Notes: a model not told the origin generated them from the sequence alone. A stretch of DNA of 64,000 nt from VAZQ01 sp963785745 (GCA_963785745.1 CAWAWR010000016.1:310001-374000), one strand, 5' to 3'. Shown: positions 48,327 through 57,960, numbered from the stretch's first letter. Numbers and translations: made by a program.

Positions 48327-48512
48327 TGGATTCCATGTGGCGCGGACGAGGGGGAGCGTCAAGCCGCCCGGCCGCCGCATGCGTGGCAGATGCGGCTCCG
48401 ATTCCCGTGGTAGTGGGCAACATTCGCCCAAGGGCTGGCCGCAGCCTGGAAAAATTCTATATGAATAGGGCATGACGGAGCACTTCCTGCGGCCCGTCCT
48501 GAGCCGGGCCCT

Positions 48513-50504
48513 ATGAGCGATGGTACCTTCCGATCCGTGCGCGCCTTGAAGCGCGAGCTGTCCGACGACAAGGGCGGCTCGCTGCTCAAGACCGTGGCCG
48601 GGCTGTGGCCCTATATCTGGCCGTCCGAGCGCCGCGACCTGAAGATCCGCGTGCTGATCGCGATGGTTCTTCTGCTGCTGGCGAAGCTCGCCACGATCGC
48701 GGTTCCCTTCACGTTCAAATGGGCGGTCGACGCGCTGACCGGGGAGGGCACCGCGCCGGTCGCGCCGTCATCCTGGCTGGTCTGGGCGGTGGCGGCGCCG
48801 ATCCTGATGACTGTCGCCTATGGCGGCTCGCGCATCCTGATGGCTGTGCTGACGCAGATGCGCGACGGCGTCTTCGCCAAGGTGTCGATGCACGCGGTGC
48901 GCCGGCTCGCCTATCTCGTCTTCGAGCACATGCACCAGCTTTCGTTGCGTTTCCACCTGGAGCGCAAGACCGGCGGTCTCACCCGCGTGCTCGAACGCGG
49001 CCGCAACGCGATCGAGACCATCGTGCGCATGGTGATCATGCAGGCGGTGCCGACGGTGATCGAGCTCGCGCTGATCATCGGCGTGCTGCTCTACCAGTTC
49101 GACTGGCGCTACGTCGCCGTGATCATTCTCACCGTGATCGCCTACACGGTGTTCACCTATGTCGCGACCGAGTGGCGCATCGGCATCCGCCGTCGCATGA
49201 ACGACAGCGACACTGACGCCAATGTGAAGGCGATCGACTCGCTGCTCAACTACGAGACGGTGAAATACTTCAGCGCCGAGGAGCGCGAGGCGCGGCGCTA
49301 CGACCGCTCGATGGAGCGCTACGAGGAGGCGAGCGTCCAGGCCTATGTCTCGCTCGCCGTGCTCAATGCCGGGCAGGCGACGATCTTCACCATCGGGCTC
49401 GCGGTCTGCATGGTGATGTGCGCCTACGGGATCCAGGAAGGCCGCAACACCGTCGGCGATTTCGTGATGATCAACGCGATGATGATCCAGCTCTACCAGC
49501 CGCTGAATTTCATGGGCATGGTCTATCGCGAGATCAAGCAGGCGGTGATCGACATCGAAACCTTGTTCGCGATCCTCGGGCGCAAGCCCGAGATCGAGGA
49601 CAAGCCCGGCGCGCAGCCGCTGAAAGTCTCCGACGGCGCGATACGTTTCGACGACGTCCATTTTTCGTACGATCCCGACCGGCCGATCCTCAAGGGCCTG
49701 AGCTTCACCGTGCCGGCCGGCCACACGGTGGCGATCGTCGGCCCCTCCGGCGCCGGCAAATCGACGGTGTCGCGGCTGCTCTATCGCTTCTACGAGCTGA
49801 GCAGCGGCCGCATCGAGATCGACGGCCAGGACATCCGCGACGTGACGCAGAAGTCGCTGCGCGCCGTCATCGGCATGGTTCCGCAGGACACCGTGCTGTT
49901 CAACGACACCATCCGCTACAACATCCGCTACGGCCGCTGGGACGCGAGCGACGCGGAGGTCGAGGAAGCGGCGCGTATGGCGCAGATCGACGGCTTCATC
50001 CGGCTTTCTCCCAAGGGATATGAAACCGAGGTGGGCGAGCGCGGGCTGAAATTGTCCGGCGGCGAGAAGCAGCGCGTGGCGATCGCGCGCACGATCCTGA
50101 AAAGCCCGCCGATCCTGCTGCTCGACGAAGCGACCTCGGCGCTCGACAGCCACACCGAGAGGGAGATCCAGGACGCGCTCGAACGGGTGTCGAAGAACCG
50201 CACGACGCTGGTGATCGCGCACCGGCTTTCCACGATCACCGGCGCCGACGAGATCATCGTGCTCAACGAGGGCGCGATTGCCGAACGCGGGACCCATCAC
50301 GGGCTGCTCGCCAAGGGCGGGCTTTACGCCAGCATGTGGAACCGGCAGCGCGAGGCCGAAGCCGCGCGCGAGAAGCTCGCGCTGGTCGATGACGAGCCGG
50401 CCGCGCCGAACCGCAATCCCCCGGCGGTCGAGGAGCCGGTTGCCGAGCCTCCCGCCGAGCCGCCGCCCGAGTCTCCGGTGGTGCGCGTGGACGCCGCGGA
50501 ATAA
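48513..50504 (+). CDS. ABC exporter, Atm1/ABCB7/HMT1 type
   Basis: A 663-aa half-transporter that acts as a homodimer in the inner membrane. Six helices (about residues 50-345) contain the Atm1-specific NVKAIDSLLNYETVKYFSAEERE and GDFVMINAMMIQLYQPLNFMGMVYRE. The nucleotide-binding domain has Walker A GPSGAGKST near 410-418, a Q-loop, the signature LSGGEKQR and Walker B LLLDEATSALD. The Pro/Glu-rich tail is of no known use. Alphaproteobacterial Atm1 proteins export glutathione-bound metals or sulfur species. The start ATG at 48513 follows the LOG promoter region; psd follows after 43 bp. Confidence 0.92.
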   Translation: MSDGTFRSVRALKRELSDDKGGSLLKTVAGLWPYIWPSERRDLKIRVLIAMVLLLLAKLATIAVPFTFKWAVDALTGEGTAPVAPSSWLVWAVAAPILMTVAYGGSRILMAVLTQMRDGVFAKVSMHAVRRLAYLVFEHMHQLSLRFHLERKTGGLTRVLERGRNAIETIVRMVIMQAVPTVIELALIIGVLLYQFDWRYVAVIILTVIAYTVFTYVATEWRIGIRRRMNDSDTDANVKAIDSLLNYETVKYFSAEEREARRYDRSMERYEEASVQAYVSLAVLNAGQATIFTIGLAVCMVMCAYGIQEGRNTVGDFVMINAMMIQLYQPLNFMGMVYREIKQAVIDIETLFAILGRKPEIEDKPGAQPLKVSDGAIRFDDVHFSYDPDRPILKGLSFTVPAGHTVAIVGPSGAGKSTVSRLLYRFYELSSGRIEIDGQDIRDVTQKSLRAVIGMVPQDTVLFNDTIRYNIRYGRWDASDAEVEEAARMAQIDGFIRLSPKGYETEVGERGLKLSGGEKQRVAIARTILKSPPILLLDEATSALDSHTEREIQDALERVSKNRTTLVIAHRLSTITGADEIIVLNEGAIAERGTHHGLLAKGGLYASMWNRQREAEAAREKLALVDDEPAAPNRNPPAVEEPVAEPPAEPPPESPVVRVDAAE

Positions 50505-50547
50505 GCTCTGCCAGACTTCCGCCAGACTAGTGTGACCAGGAACCGCA

Positions 50548-51246
50548 ATGTCCGTCGTCGCCTCGATCCGTTCCCAGCTCGCACCAATCAACCGCGAAGG
50601 TTTGCCCTTCATCGGCGCGTTCGCGTTGGCAAGCCTGATCCTGTTCTGGATCTGGACGCCGCTCGGCTGGATCGGAACGGTGCTGACGCTCTGGTGCGCC
50701 TATTTCTTCCGCGACCCGCCGCGCGTCACCCCAATGCGCGAGGGTCTGGTGATTGCGCCCGCGGACGGCCGCGTCAGCAAGGTCATCCACGCGGTGCCGC
50801 CGGTGGAGCTTGGGCTCGGTGACCGGGCGCTGCCGCGGGTGTCGATTTTCATGAGCGTGTTCAATTGCCACGTCAATCGCAGCCCGATGAGCGGCCGCAT
50901 CGACAAGATCGTCTACAAGAAGGGCGCCTTCGTCAGCGCCGATCTCGACAAGGCGAGCGAGGACAACGAGCGCAACTCCTTCGTTATCAGCGCGGGAGCG
51001 GCGCGCATCGGCGTGATCCAGATCGCCGGGCTGGTCGCGCGGCGCATCGTCTGCTTCACGCGCCAGGGCGCCAGTGTCGCGGCCGGCGAACGCATCGGCA
51101 TGATCCGGTTCGGGTCGCGCGTGGACGTCTACCTGCCGGAGGGAACCGGTCCGTTGGTGGCGGAAGGGCAGACCGCGATCGCGGGCGAGACCGTCATTGC
51201 CGAACTTAAAGGCGGCGTGCGGGAACTGACTTTCCGCGTGGGTTGA
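50548..51246 (+). CDS. psd: Phosphatidylserine decarboxylase proenzyme
   Basis: Makes phosphatidylethanolamine from phosphatidylserine. The 232-aa protein is the short PSD-B type. A hydrophobic segment at about 20-50 anchors it, and the active-site precursor cleaves itself between Gly189 and Ser190 (MIRFGSRVDVYLP) to form the pyruvoyl group. Other blocks are VIAPADGRVSKV, FMSVFNCHVNRSPMSG (substrate His) and GLVARRIVCF. The start is an ATG at 50548. pssA follows 75 bp downstream on the same strand, so the two enzymes of the pathway are adjacent and likely co-expressed. Confidence 0.94.
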   Translation: MSVVASIRSQLAPINREGLPFIGAFALASLILFWIWTPLGWIGTVLTLWCAYFFRDPPRVTPMREGLVIAPADGRVSKVIHAVPPVELGLGDRALPRVSIFMSVFNCHVNRSPMSGRIDKIVYKKGAFVSADLDKASEDNERNSFVISAGAARIGVIQIAGLVARRIVCFTRQGASVAAGERIGMIRFGSRVDVYLPEGTGPLVAEGQTAIAGETVIAELKGGVRELTFRVG

Positions 51247-51321
51247 GCCCATATGGAAAATGCTTAACGCTGCCCGCGCATCGCCGTGGCAGGGTCACCT
51301 GCGAATGGCTATATTGTAAAA

Positions 51322-52227
51322 ATGGTCACTTCGCCCTTCGAGCCCGATCGTCCAGGCGAGCAACGGCGGCGCCGCTTCCGGGGCATCCCGGTCCGCACGC
51401 TGCTGCCGAACCTCATTACGTTGCTGGCGCTCTGCGCGGGCTTGACCGGCGTCCGCCTCGCCATCGAAGGCAAGCTCGAATGGGCGGTGGCCGCGATCGT
51501 GTTCGCCGCCATGCTCGACGGCATCGACGGCCGTGTGGCGCGCATGCTCAAGGGCACGTCGCGCTTCGGCGCGGAGCTCGACAGCCTCGCGGATTTCTTC
51601 AATTTCGGCGTGGCCCCGGCGCTGATCCTCTATTTCTGGAAGCTGCACGAGCTCGGCAATGCCGGCTGGATCGTCGCCATGGTGCTCGCGATCTGCGCGG
51701 GCCTGCGGCTGGCCCGCTTCAACGTGATGATCGACGACCCCAACCGGCCGGTCTGGGCCGGGAACTTCTTTGTCGGGATGCCGGCGCCGGGCGGCGCCAT
51801 CGCGGTGCTGCTGCCGATCTATCTCACCTTCCTCGGCATGCCCGCGTTCTCCCTGCTGGCGCCGATCGTCTTCCTCTACACGCTGGCGATCGCGATCCTG
51901 ATGGTCTCGCGGCTGCCGGTGTTCTCCGGCAAGCGGGTCGGCAAGCGGGTGGCGCCGGAAATGGTGCTGCCGCTGTTCGTGCTGGTGGTGGCGTTCTTCG
52001 CGCTGCTGATCGCCTATCCGTGGTTCGTGCTGGCGACCGGCACGCTGCTCTATCTCGCGGCCCTGCCATTTGGCGTGCTCGCCTACCAAAAGCATCAGCG
52101 CGGCGACGCCGCCGCAAAGTCGGCGCAGCCGGCCGTCGCGGCGTCTCCGGCCGCGGCAGTCGAAGCCGCTGCCACGTCGCCGGCGGCGTCCCCGGACGAA
52201 ACCGACCGCCCGGCGCGGCTCAACTAG
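51322..52227 (+). CDS. pssA: CDP-diacylglycerol-serine O-phosphatidyltransferase
   Basis: Membrane enzyme that makes phosphatidylserine from CDP-diacylglycerol and serine, feeding Psd. The 301-aa protein has about eight helices and the CDP-alcohol phosphotransferase motif DGIDGRVARMLKGTSRFGAELDSLADF (D-G-x2-A-R-x8-G-x3-D-x3-D pattern, metal-binding Asp). An Arg-rich N-terminus (RRRRFRGIPVR) faces the cytoplasm. The last 45 residues are Ala/Pro-rich and unrelated to the enzyme. The ATG at 51322 lacks a strong ribosome site, so an upstream non-ATG start (51286) cannot be excluded. It follows psd. Confidence 0.93.
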   Translation: MVTSPFEPDRPGEQRRRRFRGIPVRTLLPNLITLLALCAGLTGVRLAIEGKLEWAVAAIVFAAMLDGIDGRVARMLKGTSRFGAELDSLADFFNFGVAPALILYFWKLHELGNAGWIVAMVLAICAGLRLARFNVMIDDPNRPVWAGNFFVGMPAPGGAIAVLLPIYLTFLGMPAFSLLAPIVFLYTLAIAILMVSRLPVFSGKRVGKRVAPEMVLPLFVLVVAFFALLIAYPWFVLATGTLLYLAALPFGVLAYQKHQRGDAAAKSAQPAVAASPAAAVEAAATSPAASPDETDRPARLN

Positions 52228-52228
52228 A

Positions 52229-52270
52229 GCCATGATCCCGAAAAGCGGGAACCCGCTTCGGCGAACGAAA
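52229..52270. repeat. Possible degenerate catgatcccgaaaagcggg-type repeat
   Basis: Just after pssA, catgatcccgaaaagcggga with a following cgaacgaaaag recalls a common rhizobial intergenic repeat (gatc-ccgaaaag-tggg type), but the second arm is weak. It may help terminate pssA transcription. Evidence is memory of wording only. Confidence 0.35.
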
Positions 52271-52386
52271 AGCCGCACCCAAACGGCCTAGTTCTCGGCG
52301 CGCACCAACAGAGCGTGCCGCACTTCCGTCATAGTCCGAGAACGTATTGATCCTCGCGGGTGGGGGCCACTTTTGGGGAGATCGTC

Positions 52387-53064
52387 ATGGTTCGATCAGC
52401 CTTTGGCCATCGCGACCGGAGCCGACCGCTCGCGTCTCTGATTGTTGCGGCGTTGCTGTTGTGGCCGGCGCCCACGGCCTGGGCGCAAACCCAATCCCAG
52501 CCGCCGCAATCGCAAACCCCCGACGCGATCACCCCGGTCGAGGAATTTTCCCGGCAGCTCGAGCAGTTCAAGAACAGCATTCCGCAGCTCAACAAGCGGA
52601 TCGAGGACAGCGCGACGGCGGTCGACCGCTGGACCAATGTCGAGCGGGCCCGCAAGGAGATCGAGGAACTGCGCGCTCTCGTCGGCACCGCGCTCGGCGC
52701 CGTGTCGGACAACGGAACGGTTTCCCAGCTTGGAACGCGCGCACTCAACCATGCCCGCGAGAAGCTGCGCATGCTTGAGCAGGACACGCGGTTCCGTCCG
52801 GAGGAGCGGCAGTTCCTGACCGATCAGTGGCGCCGGCTGCGCGTCGAGACCGAGCGGGCCACCGAGGAGCTTTCGGCGGTGCGCAAGGAATTTGCCGACC
52901 TCTTGCGCACGCTGCAGGCGAACGAAGATTTCGTCGACGAACTGATCCAGATCCGCCAGGCGCAGAAGGCGCTTGAAGTGATCCAGCGCCTGACCCGGGA
53001 CATTCGCGAAGCCAACGATCAGCTCAAGCGATTGATCGGCGGGATCAAGCCGCCGGGCGCGTGA
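52387..53064 (+). CDS. Exported coiled-coil protein, hypothetical
   Basis: A 225-aa protein with a signal peptide (about residues 15-33, TAWA-Q). A Gln/Pro-rich linker (TQSQPPQSQTPD) is followed by about 170 residues of almost continuous helix with heptad character: LNKRIEDSATAVDRWTNVERARKEIEEL, LNHAREKLRMLEQDTRFRPEERQFLTDQWRRLRVETERATEEL. It ends IGGIKPPGA. The start ATG at 52387 has a ggggag site. The next gene starts within its last bases (gtga overlap), so the two are probably coupled. No family is recognised; location periplasm, likely structural or chaperone-like. Confidence 0.77.
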   Translation: MVRSAFGHRDRSRPLASLIVAALLLWPAPTAWAQTQSQPPQSQTPDAITPVEEFSRQLEQFKNSIPQLNKRIEDSATAVDRWTNVERARKEIEELRALVGTALGAVSDNGTVSQLGTRALNHAREKLRMLEQDTRFRPEERQFLTDQWRRLRVETERATEELSAVRKEFADLLRTLQANEDFVDELIQIRQAQKALEVIQRLTRDIREANDQLKRLIGGIKPPGA

Positions 53065-53417
53065 GCATGCGCGGCTCCGGGATTGGCGTCGTTGTGGCAG
53101 GGCTGGCGCTGGCCGGGTGCAATGTCCCCGGCGACATCGGCTATGTCGAGATCAGGACGGTTCCGGCCGCGTCGGCGCGTTCGCCTGCGCTTTATCTCGG
53201 CTCCGAGAAGCTCGATCCCGTCCAGAAGGGTGTCGCCGTGCTCAAGCATCGCCCCGGCACGACCAAGCTCTCGGCCGAAGCCATTGGCGGCCAGGCGGTC
53301 CTGTGCGACATCGTCGTGCGGAAGAACCGGATCACCACGGTGACGGTGTCGGTGCTGGAACGGCCGCCGCGCTGCCAGTGCCGGAACAGCGCCGGTAAAG
53401 GCGCCTGCGTGAGCTAG
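53061..53417 (+). CDS. Small lipoprotein, hypothetical
   Basis: A 118-aa predicted lipoprotein: the leader MSMRGSGIGVVVAGLALAGC ends in a lipobox (LAGC). The mature part forms beta strands, GYVEIRTVPAASARSPALYLGSEKLDPVQKGVAVLKHRPGT, with a C-terminal Cys cluster (PRCQCRNSAGKGACVS). The GTG at 53061 overlaps the previous stop; an ATG at 53067 is also possible. It is coupled to the coiled-coil protein upstream, and the pair is likely one envelope unit. The function is unknown. Confidence 0.72.
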   Translation: MSMRGSGIGVVVAGLALAGCNVPGDIGYVEIRTVPAASARSPALYLGSEKLDPVQKGVAVLKHRPGTTKLSAEAIGGQAVLCDIVVRKNRITTVTVSVLERPPRCQCRNSAGKGACVS

Positions 53418-53597
53418 CCGGCCTCGCAGTGGAGGAACACCGGACGGTCAGGGGCGCGACCAGCCGCTTCTCCACAACCTTTCCACCGGTATTTCACAAC
53501 CCGCGGGGAGCCGCGCCTATACACTCGATTGCCGCTTACCTACACTAAACTGCGGAAGATCGTGGGATTCCGCGTTCGAGGGTATTAGGCGAAGCCG

Positions 53598-54276
53598 ATG
53601 AGTAAGCTTGCGGCAGTAGCTGAGCGGCTTGCGCAAACCAGACGCTGGCTGGATCAGGAGGCGGATCGGATCGCGGCGCGGCTCGATCAATTGGAAAAAA
53701 GAGCCCCGGCGGCGATCCAGAATGCCCATCGCATCCTGGATGAGCAGCAGCGCGACCTGGATGCGACCGAGCAGATGGTCCAGCAGTGGCTGAGCGCCAC
53801 CGCGGATCTTTCGGCCGCCTCGAAGCCGCGCGCAGCGCAGCATGCCGGCACCAGCCCGTTGACGCGTACGCAGCCGAGGCAGGCGGACGACCCGACGCCG
53901 GGCCAGCCCGAGCCCGCCCATCACTTTCTGGATGAGCAGCAGAAGGATGTCGGCCGGCTGGAGCGCGCGTTGCAGACGCTGGCGACCGAAGTGCCCGAGC
54001 AGACCGCCGGCGTCAGCCAGCCGTCTGGTGCGCAGCCTAAGCCGTCCAACGATGCGGCGGCCGCGGCGGCGCTCGAACTCACGTCGGCTCCTGGACGATC
54101 AGCAGAAGGACGAGGGTGGGCTCGAGCGCGCATTGCAAACGCTGGCGAACAAGCTGCAGGCGCCGCAGCCTGCCGGCGCCAGTCCGCCGGCGCGTCCGCG
54201 GCTCCTGGACGAGCTGCAGCAAAAGAGCGACGACAAGCCGGCGGCACGCAAACTTGGCGTCGTCCGCGTCGCGTAA
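53598..54276 (+). pseudogene. Helical repeat protein with LDEQQKD motifs, frameshifted
   Basis: A cytoplasmic-looking helical protein. After MSKLAAVAERLAQTRRWLDQEADRIAARLDQLE it carries four variants of one unit, RILDEQQRDLDATEQMV, HFLDEQQKDVGRLERALQTLATEV, RLLDDQQKDEGGLERALQTLANKL and RLLDELQQKSDDKP, separated by Pro/Ala/Gln linkers. The third unit lies in a different frame: the shift is at TCGAACTC (54073-54080; GAGTTCGA on the other strand). Removing one A joins them into a 225-aa protein. The repeat pattern crossing the break argues that the break is not real. No family is recognised. Convergent with the GST gene. Confidence 0.72.
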
Positions 54277-54334
54277 CCGTTCCATCGCACGCTTTCCGCG
54301 CCAGCATTCGGCCTGAGCCGTTGCGCGCGGTCGG

Positions 54335-54986
54335 CTATCTGCCGTCGGGCAGTGGATGGTCCGGGCATCAATTCATAGGGATGCTTCCAGCCCGGCATCG
54401 CCTTGATGCGGCCGAGCCAGGCCGCGATGTCCTTGTGTTCGGCCGCGATGTCGAAGCCGAACTCTTCCGCCGGATAATAGAGATAGGCGACCAGCGAGAG
54501 GTCCGCGATGGTCACGCGGTCGCCCAGGATGTAGGGGCGCGACGCCAGGCGCTTGTTGAGGATCGAGAGCGAATTGTCGATGCGGCCTTTCAGAAACCCG
54601 AGTACGGCCGGATCTCCCGGCGGCCGCGCGAGCGTGCGCAGAAAGCGATAGGGCCCGAGATAGCCGTTGACCTTCTGGTTGTCGAAGATGATCCAGCGCA
54701 GCGCTTCGAGCCGCTCGTCTTCGCTGGCCGGACGAAACTGGCCGGATCGATCGGCGAGATAGGTGAGGCAGACGCCGGACTGGCTGAACTTTTTCGCGCC
54801 ATGGACGAGCACCGGCACCTCGCCCATCTCGTTGACGTTCTCCCGGTAGTCGGACGTGCGCGGGATCCCCTTGCCGAAGAAGTCGACGAAGATAGGCTCC
54901 CAATCGGCGCCGATGAGGTTGAGCATCAAGGCGACGCGATAGGCGTTGCCGGATTGGGCGAAGCAGTAGAGCTGATATTCGACCAT
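54335..54986 (-). pseudogene. Glutathione S-transferase family protein, C-terminal frameshift
   Basis: A GST-fold protein: VEYQLYCFAQSGNAYRVALMLNLIG (thioredoxin-like first strand), NEMGEVPVLVHGAKKFSQSGVCLTYLAD (glutathione site), and the capping motif ILGDRVTIADLSLVAYLYY. The frame as given runs past PYELMPG without a family-like end and continues about 80 codons over the antisense of the neighbouring gene. Shifting by one base near 54358-54362 (ggaccatcc on the coding strand) gives PGHPLPDGR and a stop at 54335, the normal end, for 216 aa. This site is not a TTCGA. The ATG at 54986 begins MVEYQLY. Confidence 0.8.
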
Positions 54987-55042
54987 TTAAGATTGCCCCA
55001 GCCTGTCGAGATCACCGGGTCTCGCCGCACTTTTTTGTGCGG

Positions 55043-56018
55043 CTAGTTTGCCTTGATTTTGGCGGCGCGGATGACAGGCCACCAGCGTTCGATCTCCGCT
55101 CGCTGCAAATTCCCGAGCGCCTCCGGCGTGAGCTGCTCTGGCGGTAGCAGCTCTTGCCCAAGCTCGACGAGCCGCTTTTGGACGGCCGGATCGGCCAGCG
55201 CGCTGCGGACTGCGCCGTTGAGCTTGGCGATGATGTCTGCAGGCGTGCCTTTCGGCGCCCACAGGCCGCGCCAATTCGACATGTAGAACCCTGGCAGCCC
55301 CGCCTCGTCCGCGGTCGGCAGATCCGGCGCGACGGCTAGCCGCGTCTTTGCAGTCACCGCGAAACCTTTGACGTTGCCGGCACGCACTTGCGGCACCGAA
55401 TTGGCCGCGGTGTCGAACATGATGTCGATCTGTCCCGCGATCATGTCCTGCATGGCGGGCGCGAGCCCCCGATACGGAACGAACTCGAACTGCGTTTGTG
55501 TCTCTTTCTGAAAGAAGACACCGACGACATGGCCGACCCCGCCGGGCCCCGTGGTCCCGGCCGAGGCTTTGCCGGGGTTGGCCTTGAGCCAGCCGATCAG
55601 CCCTTTCAGATCATTGGCCGGCAGGGACTTCTTGCCGACGATCGCGATCGAACTCGGTCGAGACCAGCGAGATCGGCTCGAAGTCCTTCAATACGTCATA
55701 GTTGAGCGAATAGACGGCGCCGTTCAGGACATGCGTCGGCCAGTTGCCATAGCTGAGCATATAGCCGTCGGGAGCGGCCCGTGCGACACGAGCGACGCCG
55801 ATGCTGCCCGCGGCCCCGCCGACGTTTTCAATCACGATCGTCTGGCCAAGCGCACTGCGCATATGATCGGCCACGATACGCATGATGGTGTCGCCCGATC
55901 CTCCTGCCGCGAATGCCACCACCACGGTGATTGGCCGGGACGGATAGACCTGGGCGGATGCGCCGCTCACGCCGCCGATGACTGCTGCGACGGCAAGCGC
56001 CAGCGAGAACCTTTTCAT
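55043..56018 (-). pseudogene. Tripartite tricarboxylate (Bug) receptor, split by a single-base frameshift
   Basis: Periplasmic carboxylate receptor. A signal peptide (MKRFSLALAVAAVIGG, GASA-Q) leads to VYPSRPITVVVAFAAGGSGDTIMRIVADHM and IVIENVGGAAGSIG, the Bug wording. The frame moves by +1 at GAGTTCGA (complement of 55648-55655) after SLVSTE. Deleting one T gives SLVSTESIAIVGKKSLPANDLKGL, then the expected PADIIAKLN and C-terminus, for a 324-aa protein. No tctAB neighbours. It is the second Bug receptor in the window and is upstream of mmsA on the same strand. Probably intact in the organism. Confidence 0.86.
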
Positions 56019-56226
56019 AAACCTAGCCTCCAGCTGATCGGAACCGGCCACCCATCGATACGGCCGCCGGGAAAGCAGCGCAACACCCGTGCTCCTGCGG
56101 GTTTAGGCAGCAGCGGTTCCGCTGTAAGGCGACCAGCGCCCTGTCGGGGCGGGGGTTCTAAGCGGAGAAACCCGCCAACTTCATCGGCGGAGCGGGGCGG
56201 GCGATGCCTGTCACGTCGAGGCCGTG

Positions 56227-57723
56227 TCACTTCATCGTCGGGATGACGAACTCGGTGCCGCCCTTGGTGCCGGAGGGCCAGCGCGCGGTGACGGTCTTGG
56301 TTCGGGTGTAGAAGCGGATCGAATCCGGGCCGTGCTGATTGATGTCGCCGAAGCCGGAACGCTTCCAGCCGCCGAACGTGTAGTAGGCGAGCGGTACGGG
56401 GATCGCGAAGTTCACGCCGACCATGCCGACGTTCACGCGGCTGGTGAAATCGCGCGCCGCATCGCCGTCGCGGGTGAAGATGGCGACGCCGTTGCCGTAT
56501 TCGTGTTCGGAGGGCAGCCGCACCGCTTCTTCGTAGTCCTTCGCGCGCACCACCGAGAGCACCGGCCCGAAAATCTCCTCCTTGTAGATGCGCATATCGG
56601 GCGTCACCTCGTCGAACAGGCAGCCGCCCATGAAGAAGCCGTTCTCGTAGCCTTGCAGCTTGAAGTTCCGGCCGTCGACCCGGAGCTTCGCGCCTTCCTT
56701 GATGCCGAGCTCGACATAGCTCTTCACTTTGTCGAGATGTGCGCGCGTGACCATCGGACCGTAGTCGGCCGCGCTGTCGGTCGAAGGACCGATCTTGAGG
56801 CTCTCGACGCGCGGGATGAGCTTGTCGAGCAGCGCGTCGGCGGTCTTCTTGCCGACCGGCACCGCGACTGAGATCGCCATGCAGCGCTCGCCGGCCGAGC
56901 CGTAGCCGGCGCCGATCAGCGCATCCACCGCCTGGTCCATGTCGGCGTCCGGCATCACGATCATGTGGTTCTTGGCGCCGCCGAAGCATTGCACGCGCTT
57001 GCCGTGGGCGGAGCCGGTCGCGAAGATGTATTCCGCGATCGCCGACGAGCCGACGAAGCCGATCGCCTTCACGCGCAGGTCGGTGAGGAGCGTATCGACC
57101 GCCTCCTTGTCGCCGTTGACGACGTTGAGCACGCCGGCCGGCAGGCCGGCCTCGACCAGCAGCTCGGCGAGCCGCATCGGCACCGACGGGTCGCGCTCCG
57201 ACGGCTTGAGGATGAAGGCGTTGCCGCAGGCAAGGGCGGGCGCGAATTTCCACATCGGGATCATCGCCGGGAAATTGAATGGCGTGATGCCGGCGACCAC
57301 GCCGAGGGGTTGCCGCATGGAATAGAGGTCGATCCCGGGTCCTGCGCCCTCGGTGTACTCGCCCTTCATCAGATGCGGGATGCCGCAGGCGAACTCGACC
57401 ACCTCGACGCCGCGCTGGATGTCGCCCTTGGAGTCGGCGAGCGTCTTGCCGTGCTCGGAGGAGAGCAGCTTTGCGAGATTCTCGACGTCCTTCTGGATGA
57501 GCTCCAGGAATTTGAACATGACCCGGGCGCGCCGCTGCGGGTTGGTCGCGGCCCATGCCGGTTGCGCGGCGTCGGCATTCGCGATCGCCTGCTCCACCTC
57601 GGTTTTGGCGGCGAAAGCCACCTTGGCCTGGACTTCGCCGGTATTGGGGTTGAACACGTCGCCGGTCCGCCCGGATGTGCCCTTGACCTCCTTGCCGCCG
57701 ACGAAGTGGCCGATCTCACGCAT
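56227..57723 (-). CDS. mmsA: CoA-acylating methylmalonate-semialdehyde dehydrogenase
   Basis: Oxidises methylmalonate semialdehyde to propionyl-CoA in valine and pyrimidine (or inositol, as malonate semialdehyde) breakdown. The 498-aa aldehyde-dehydrogenase fold has GHFVGGKEVKGTSGRTGDV near the N-terminus, TPFNFPAMIPMWKFAPALACGNAF, FVGSSAIAEYIFATG (NAD site) and the catalytic Cys281 in SAGERCMAIS. The MmsA-type ending YTFGGWKRSGFGDINQHGPDSIRFYTRTKTV is intact. The start ATG is at 57723. No regulator is adjacent. The 3-hydroxyisobutyrate dehydrogenase-like gene at 10.5 kb could supply an upstream step. Confidence 0.94.
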   Translation of the reverse strand: MREIGHFVGGKEVKGTSGRTGDVFNPNTGEVQAKVAFAAKTEVEQAIANADAAQPAWAATNPQRRARVMFKFLELIQKDVENLAKLLSSEHGKTLADSKGDIQRGVEVVEFACGIPHLMKGEYTEGAGPGIDLYSMRQPLGVVAGITPFNFPAMIPMWKFAPALACGNAFILKPSERDPSVPMRLAELLVEAGLPAGVLNVVNGDKEAVDTLLTDLRVKAIGFVGSSAIAEYIFATGSAHGKRVQCFGGAKNHMIVMPDADMDQAVDALIGAGYGSAGERCMAISVAVPVGKKTADALLDKLIPRVESLKIGPSTDSAADYGPMVTRAHLDKVKSYVELGIKEGAKLRVDGRNFKLQGYENGFFMGGCLFDEVTPDMRIYKEEIFGPVLSVVRAKDYEEAVRLPSEHEYGNGVAIFTRDGDAARDFTSRVNVGMVGVNFAIPVPLAYYTFGGWKRSGFGDINQHGPDSIRFYTRTKTVTARWPSGTKGGTEFVIPTMK

Positions 57724-57960
57724 GACGCTTCTCCCTGGTCCGCCGGGACTATTTTGGAGCATGGCCGGGCTGCATTGGCAAATCCGCTGTCCGGAGCGGA
57801 AAGCGGGGCTATTTGGGCCGGAAAATGAGCTTTCCGGGCGGGCTGTTTTTGAACAGTTAGTATTCAGTAACCGTCCCTTAATTGCATCGGCGCTAGCTTG
57901 TTTTCTCGGTGCTTCCGGGGTGGCGGGAGCGCCCGTGTTGCGTGCGGGTGGGTTGGTTTC

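Noticed and set aside
50520..50547. A third copy of the two-hairpin repeat (actagtgtgacc before psd)
   Set aside because: Only the ctagtg core matches; no palindrome or partner arm follows.
54099..54334. C-terminal extension of the GST reading frame
   Set aside because: Composition is Arg/Ser-rich and it lies antisense to the repeat protein; the family end PGHPLPDGR is reached by a one-base shift, so the extension is not real coding.
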